A DNA stretch of 64,000 nt from Corynebacterium hindlerae. GTDB lineage: Bacteria > Actinomycetota > Actinomycetes > Mycobacteriales > Mycobacteriaceae. A program made the translations under genes and the position numbers. The notes below the pieces were generated by a model. That model saw only the letters and a list, made by a program, of their open reading frames with translations. It made no database searches and was not told the DNA's origin. The stretch is from contig NZ_CP059833.1 of NCBI RefSeq assembly GCF_014117265.1, forward strand, positions 496,001-560,000. The letters run 5' to 3'. This document shows, one piece after another, positions 61,296 to 64,000 of this stretch; within the stretch, counting starts at the first letter, position 1, and every line of letters starts with the position of its first letter.

Positions 61296-61410
61296 GCCCC
61301 CAGCGTAGTCAGGTTTTTCCCAGAATCTACAATAGATATGCCAACAATCTCCGAAGTTGCTGACAGGCCATCTCACCTAGTGATACGATGTGCACACTTA
61401 CAGCAATAGT

Positions 61411-61480
61411 GTGGTTCAAATCACCCTTTTGAGCCACTCCAACGGGCGATCGTACTTCACCACCAAGGAAGTGCGAGAGC
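61411..61480 (+). promoter_or_regulatory. Structured leader of metP-metS
   Basis: Two hairpins are visible between the probable -10 (TACGAT, 61384-61389) and the metP start: GTGGTTCAAA with TTTGAGCCAC (61411-61420 and 61428-61437), and CGTACTTC with GAAGTGCG further on. No T-run follows, so it is not a plain terminator. It may sense methionine, SAM or another signal, but I cannot name a riboswitch class. Confidence 0.5.
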
Positions 61481-61515
61481 GCGACCTTTTACGTTGATGA
61501 CTGAAAGGCCGACCA

Positions 61516-63129
61516 TTGGCTACTCCAAATTCCGAACGCCGTGAGGTATTTTCTACCCGGTTCGTCTTCATCCTCGCTGCTATCTCTTCCGCAGTTGGCC
61601 TAGGTAACATTTGGCGATTCCCATATGTTGCTTACGACAACGGAGGTGGCGCATTCCTCGTTCCTTATCTTGTCGCATTGCTGACAGCAGGCATCCCGCT
61701 GCTCTTCCTCGACTTCGCTATCGGCCACCGTTACCGTGGCTCCGCCCCACTGGCTTTCCGACGCATCAAGGGCTGGGCCGAACCAGTCGGCTGGATCCAG
61801 GTGGGCATTTCCTTCTTCATCACCATCTACTACGCCGCCATCATCAGCTGGGCTGGGCTTTACACGGTGAAATCCTTCAACAAGGCCTGGGGCGATAATC
61901 CTGGGGACTACTTTGGGGAAACGTTCCTACAAGCCGATACCAGCGCCACCGTGTCCACCCACATCGTGCCGCAGATCGCAATTGCCCTGGCCCTGGTGTG
62001 GGTCGTTGCCATTATCGTCCTGGCTGCGGGCGTGGACGAAGGTATTGGCAAGACGGCAAAGATCTTCATGCCGCTGCTCACTGTGTTGTTCATTATCGTG
62101 GTGATCCAGGCTCTGTTCCTCCCAGGTGCAGCAAAGGGCCTGAACGCCTTCTTCACGCCGGACTGGTCCGCTCTGAGCGACCCGACGGTGTGGATCGCAG
62201 CGTACGGCCAGATTTTCTTCTCCCTGTCGGTGTGCTTCGGCATCATGCTCACGTATTCCTCGTACCTCAAACCACGCACCAACTTGACTGGTACCGGTTT
62301 GGTTACCGGCTTCGCAAACTCCTCCTTCGAGGTTTTGGCGGGTATCGGTGTGTTCGCGGCGCTGGGCTTCATGGCAACCCAACAGGGCGTAGAGGTGAGT
62401 GAGGTCGCTAAGAGTGGTATTGGCCTGGCATTTATCGCTTTCCCCACCATCATCAACGAAATGCCTTTAGGGCCGGTGTTCGGCACCCTGTTCTTCGGCA
62501 GTCTCACCATCGCCGGTTTCACCTCCTTGTTCTCCCTCCTGGAAGTGGTGGTATCCGCTTTCAAGGACAAGCTGAACCTGCCCCGCAAGACCGCAGCCGT
62601 CGGTATCGGCGTGTTCATGGCGCTGATCTCCCTGGGACTGTTCTCCACCACTTCTGCCCTGTCCACGCTGGACATCATGGACAAGTTCACCAACAACATC
62701 GGCATCGTCGGCATCGCGCTGATCTCCGTGATCGTGATCGACTGGATCCTGCGCCGTATCGATGAATTCGGTCTGCACCTCAACGCTGTCTCCTCCTTCC
62801 GGGTCCGCACCATCTGGCGCATTTGCGTGGTGAACGTCAGCACCATCGTCCTCGGATTCACCCTGGTCCAGGAACTGATCAACCTGATCAAGGAACCATA
62901 CGAAGGCTATTCTTCCTCCCAGTTGATTCTTTTCGGTTGGGGTGTTCTCGCACTGATTGCGGCCTTCGCCTTCATGATGTCCGTCATCCCATGGCGTGGT
63001 ATCAGTCGCATTGACGGCCCGCCAGGGTCCGACTTCGGTGTCGAACCCGACCCAGAGCGCCCTTACCACCGCCCACGTAAGTTCAACCCAGACCGCGAAC
63101 GCCACGCAGGCTTCGCTGCCGAACAGTAA
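61516..63129 (+). CDS. metP: Sodium-dependent methionine/alanine transporter MetP
   Basis: A 537-residue NSS-family symporter with about twelve helices. The unwound helix 1 motif AVGLGNIWRFPYVAYDNGGGAF carries the sodium and substrate sites (residues quoted only in part). The start is TTG 61516 with AAAGG seven bases upstream. In C. glutamicum MetP works together with a small subunit MetS encoded just after it; the following ORF matches MetS, so methionine and alanine are the expected substrates. Confidence 0.9.
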   Translation: MATPNSERREVFSTRFVFILAAISSAVGLGNIWRFPYVAYDNGGGAFLVPYLVALLTAGIPLLFLDFAIGHRYRGSAPLAFRRIKGWAEPVGWIQVGISFFITIYYAAIISWAGLYTVKSFNKAWGDNPGDYFGETFLQADTSATVSTHIVPQIAIALALVWVVAIIVLAAGVDEGIGKTAKIFMPLLTVLFIIVVIQALFLPGAAKGLNAFFTPDWSALSDPTVWIAAYGQIFFSLSVCFGIMLTYSSYLKPRTNLTGTGLVTGFANSSFEVLAGIGVFAALGFMATQQGVEVSEVAKSGIGLAFIAFPTIINEMPLGPVFGTLFFGSLTIAGFTSLFSLLEVVVSAFKDKLNLPRKTAAVGIGVFMALISLGLFSTTSALSTLDIMDKFTNNIGIVGIALISVIVIDWILRRIDEFGLHLNAVSSFRVRTIWRICVVNVSTIVLGFTLVQELINLIKEPYEGYSSSQLILFGWGVLALIAAFAFMMSVIPWRGISRIDGPPGSDFGVEPDPERPYHRPRKFNPDRERHAGFAAEQ

Positions 63130-63140
63130 AGGATAACGCC

Positions 63141-63314
63141 ATGAGTGGATCCGCAATCATGATGATGGTTCTGTTCATCGTCATCATCTGGGGTGGCCTG
63201 GCCGCCTCCATCGCAGCCCTACGTCGCGCTCCTGACGACCAGGTCGGCGTCCTCGGCCCATCCGAACACGCCACCGACGAAGTCCTCATCGGGCACGAGC
63301 TGGAAGAAAGCTAG
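63141..63314 (+). CDS. metS: MetS, small subunit of the MetP transporter
   Basis: A 57-residue protein with one N-terminal membrane helix (SAIMMMVLFIVIIWGGLAASIA) and an acidic, soluble tail (HATDEVLIGHELEES). MetS-like subunits of this size are needed for MetP activity in C. glutamicum. The start is ATG 63141, 11 bases after the metP stop, and a terminator follows nine bases after its own stop. Confidence 0.88.
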   Translation: MSGSAIMMMVLFIVIIWGGLAASIAALRRAPDDQVGVLGPSEHATDEVLIGHELEES

Positions 63315-63323
63315 CAAATTTTA

Positions 63324-63359
63324 AAACTCCCTTTTGAATGCTCAACAGGGAGTTTTTTT
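63324..63359 (+). terminator. Terminator of metP-metS
   Basis: AAACTCCCT and AGGGAGTTT (63324-63332 and 63347-63355) form a nine-base stem around a 14-base loop, followed by TTTT. Confidence 0.92.
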
Positions 63360-63387
63360 AGGTATCTGGGGCCATGAAGCCTTAACC

Positions 63388-63458
63388 TGCCCCACGGTAG
63401 GTCATTTACTATCACGAACCCCAGGTGGAATAGCCCGCGCTGTTCCTAACGTGGGGCA
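63388..63458. repeat. Nested inverted repeat downstream of metS
   Basis: Outer arms TGCCCCACG and CGTGGGGCA (63388-63396 and 63450-63458) enclose a second hairpin, GGAATAGC-CCGC-GCTGTTCC (63427-63446). It could be a structured RNA element or a transcription-end signal read on either strand. Confidence 0.55.
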
Positions 63459-63681
63459 CATTACTCGCTGCGCCCTTACATCAGATGGAAATTCCGTGCG
63501 GGGCCCGGCTGCTACCCCACCATACTCAGGGCCACGACCTGGGCAAACCTTTTACGGAGCAAAATCTGCGACCAGATTCCGTGGTGAAACCAGGTCAGAG
63601 CAGGTAAGCCGTCAGTTTCCCATCTACCAGGGACAATGTCCGGCAGCCGACACGCTTTCCCCACAGGTGAGCGATATCAAA

Positions 63682-63790
63682 AACAGTTGGTCGAGAAGGG
63701 TTGGTAGAGAGTTCGAGTAGAAATCAACCTCGACCCCCTTTTGCCCCGTCTTCCTCTCGAACTCTCTACCAACCAATCTCCACCAACCGG
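63682..63790. repeat. Family A long inverted repeat, copy 2
   Basis: Arms at 63682-63722 and 63751-63790 match copy 1 and pair with each other over about 37 bases with few mismatches. The 28-base spacer differs from copy 1, while the arm sequence (GTTGGTAGAGAGTTCGAG) is almost the same. Confidence 0.85.
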
Positions 63791-63917
63791 CCCTACGCCG
63801 ATGTAGTGCCGCTGCACCGCCAAAGTTCAGCTCCGCACACCCGAGCGCTAGCACAACATCGGGATCCCCAAAGGGCACCATGAACTAGCCACACATTGCT
63901 TGGCCAGCAAAACACAA

Positions 63918-63953
63918 CACCCCGCGTCCCAAAGAGAACCGGGGCGCGGGGTG
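63918..63953 (-). terminator. Terminator of the leftward gene at the window edge
   Basis: CACCCCGCG with CGCGGGGTG (63918-63926, 63945-63953), extended by TCCC/GGGG pairing, makes a stem of about 13 bases around a ten-base loop. The T-run on the minus strand (TTGTGTTTT) is modest. Confidence 0.7.
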
Positions 63954-63967
63954 AGCAGAAAAACAGC

Positions 63968-64000
63968 TTACTTGTTCATTTGCTTCGCGCGGGAGCGGGC
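63968..64000 (-). CDS. C-terminal end of a gene running leftward from beyond the window
   Basis: The last ten codons read ARSRAKQMNK and a TAA stop on the minus strand, followed 14 bases on by a terminator. In mycobacteria typA lies next to lpqW-mshB, and a basic tail like this suits TypA, but this is only a guess from gene order. Confidence 0.4.
   Translation of the reverse strand, partial: ARSRAKQMNK

Larger units (their letters stand above)
63315..63967. other. Gap without genes
   Basis: The gap holds the metP-metS terminator, a nested inverted repeat (63388-63458), a family A repeat (63682-63790) and the terminator of the leftward gene at the window's edge. The ORFs across it lack ribosome binding sites and I call none. 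Confidence 0.7.

Noticed and set aside
63334..63720. A 128-residue ORF after the metS terminator
   Set aside because: No ribosome binding site, overlaps the terminator and the nested inverted repeat, and ends in the family A element.
1..64000. tRNA, rRNA, transposase and prophage genes
   Set aside because: I looked for tRNA-like cloverleaves, transposase and integrase motifs and found none; short tRNA genes could still be missed by eye.

Overview
The window is a chromosomal segment from an actinobacterium of the order Mycobacteriales, most likely a Corynebacterium. This rests on gene content and gene order: bioB followed by a BsaP-like protein and a DUF2567 membrane protein, a BioQ-like TetR regulator next to glgX, treY and treZ separated by other genes, sigE followed by an anti-sigma gene and tatB, divergent glgC/glgA, a gpgS-folP2-LOG cluster, dapD, dapC-fdxC, mshB-lpqW, and a MetP/MetS-type transporter. 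I cannot name the species. I see no rRNA, tRNA, CRISPR array, transposase or prophage gene.

Layout. 0-8.6 kb: end of a YbjN-like gene; the leftward run bioB-bsaP-DUF2567-nadA-nadC (biotin and NAD synthesis); divergent bioQ and glgX; an exonuclease/BRCT protein. 8.6-18.3 kb: a conserved hypothetical, treY followed directly by a RelA/SpoT-domain synthetase, a 42-residue ORF, a repeat-filled gap, small leftward genes, treZ and ilvA. 18.4-25.1 kb: dnaE, a 50-residue ORF with a hairpin leader, rarD, and a leftward lspA-rluD-hypothetical run. 25.2-32 kb: lipoproteins, an ABC-F ATPase with a probable attenuating leader, asparaginase and DNA polymerase IV. 32-40.4 kb: corA, an MgtE-like sensor with no channel domain fused by overlap to a DUF1003 gene, mrp, a flavoprotein, tatB, anti-sigma factor, sigE and an O-methyltransferase. 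40.3-49.3 kb: a repeat island, glgC and glgA (divergent), a GH32-like protein that has lost its catalytic acids, an rRNA-methyltransferase-like gene, DUF3117, a DivIVA-domain gene, gpgS, folP2-like and LOG genes. 49.4-64 kb: dapD, two tandem amino-acid permeases, an XRE regulator with a membrane partner, gtrA, a pseudouridine synthase, dapC-fdxC, mshB-lpqW, an MFS exporter, metP-metS and the 3' end of a leftward gene.

How the genes work together. Storage-sugar metabolism dominates: GlgC and GlgA build ADP-glucose-derived alpha-glucan, GlgX debranches it, and TreY/TreZ turn maltodextrin into trehalose; GpgS makes glucosyl-3-phosphoglycerate. Lysine/peptidoglycan precursors (dapD, dapC), mycothiol (mshB), envelope stress (sigE and its anti-sigma factor), Tat export and magnesium transport make up most of the rest.

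The least explained parts are non-coding. At least four families of palindromic repeats (called A-D here) lie in intergenic gaps and are stacked together at 40.4-40.9 kb. Many genes also have a -10-like hexamer 6-8 bases before the start codon, implying leaderless mRNAs.
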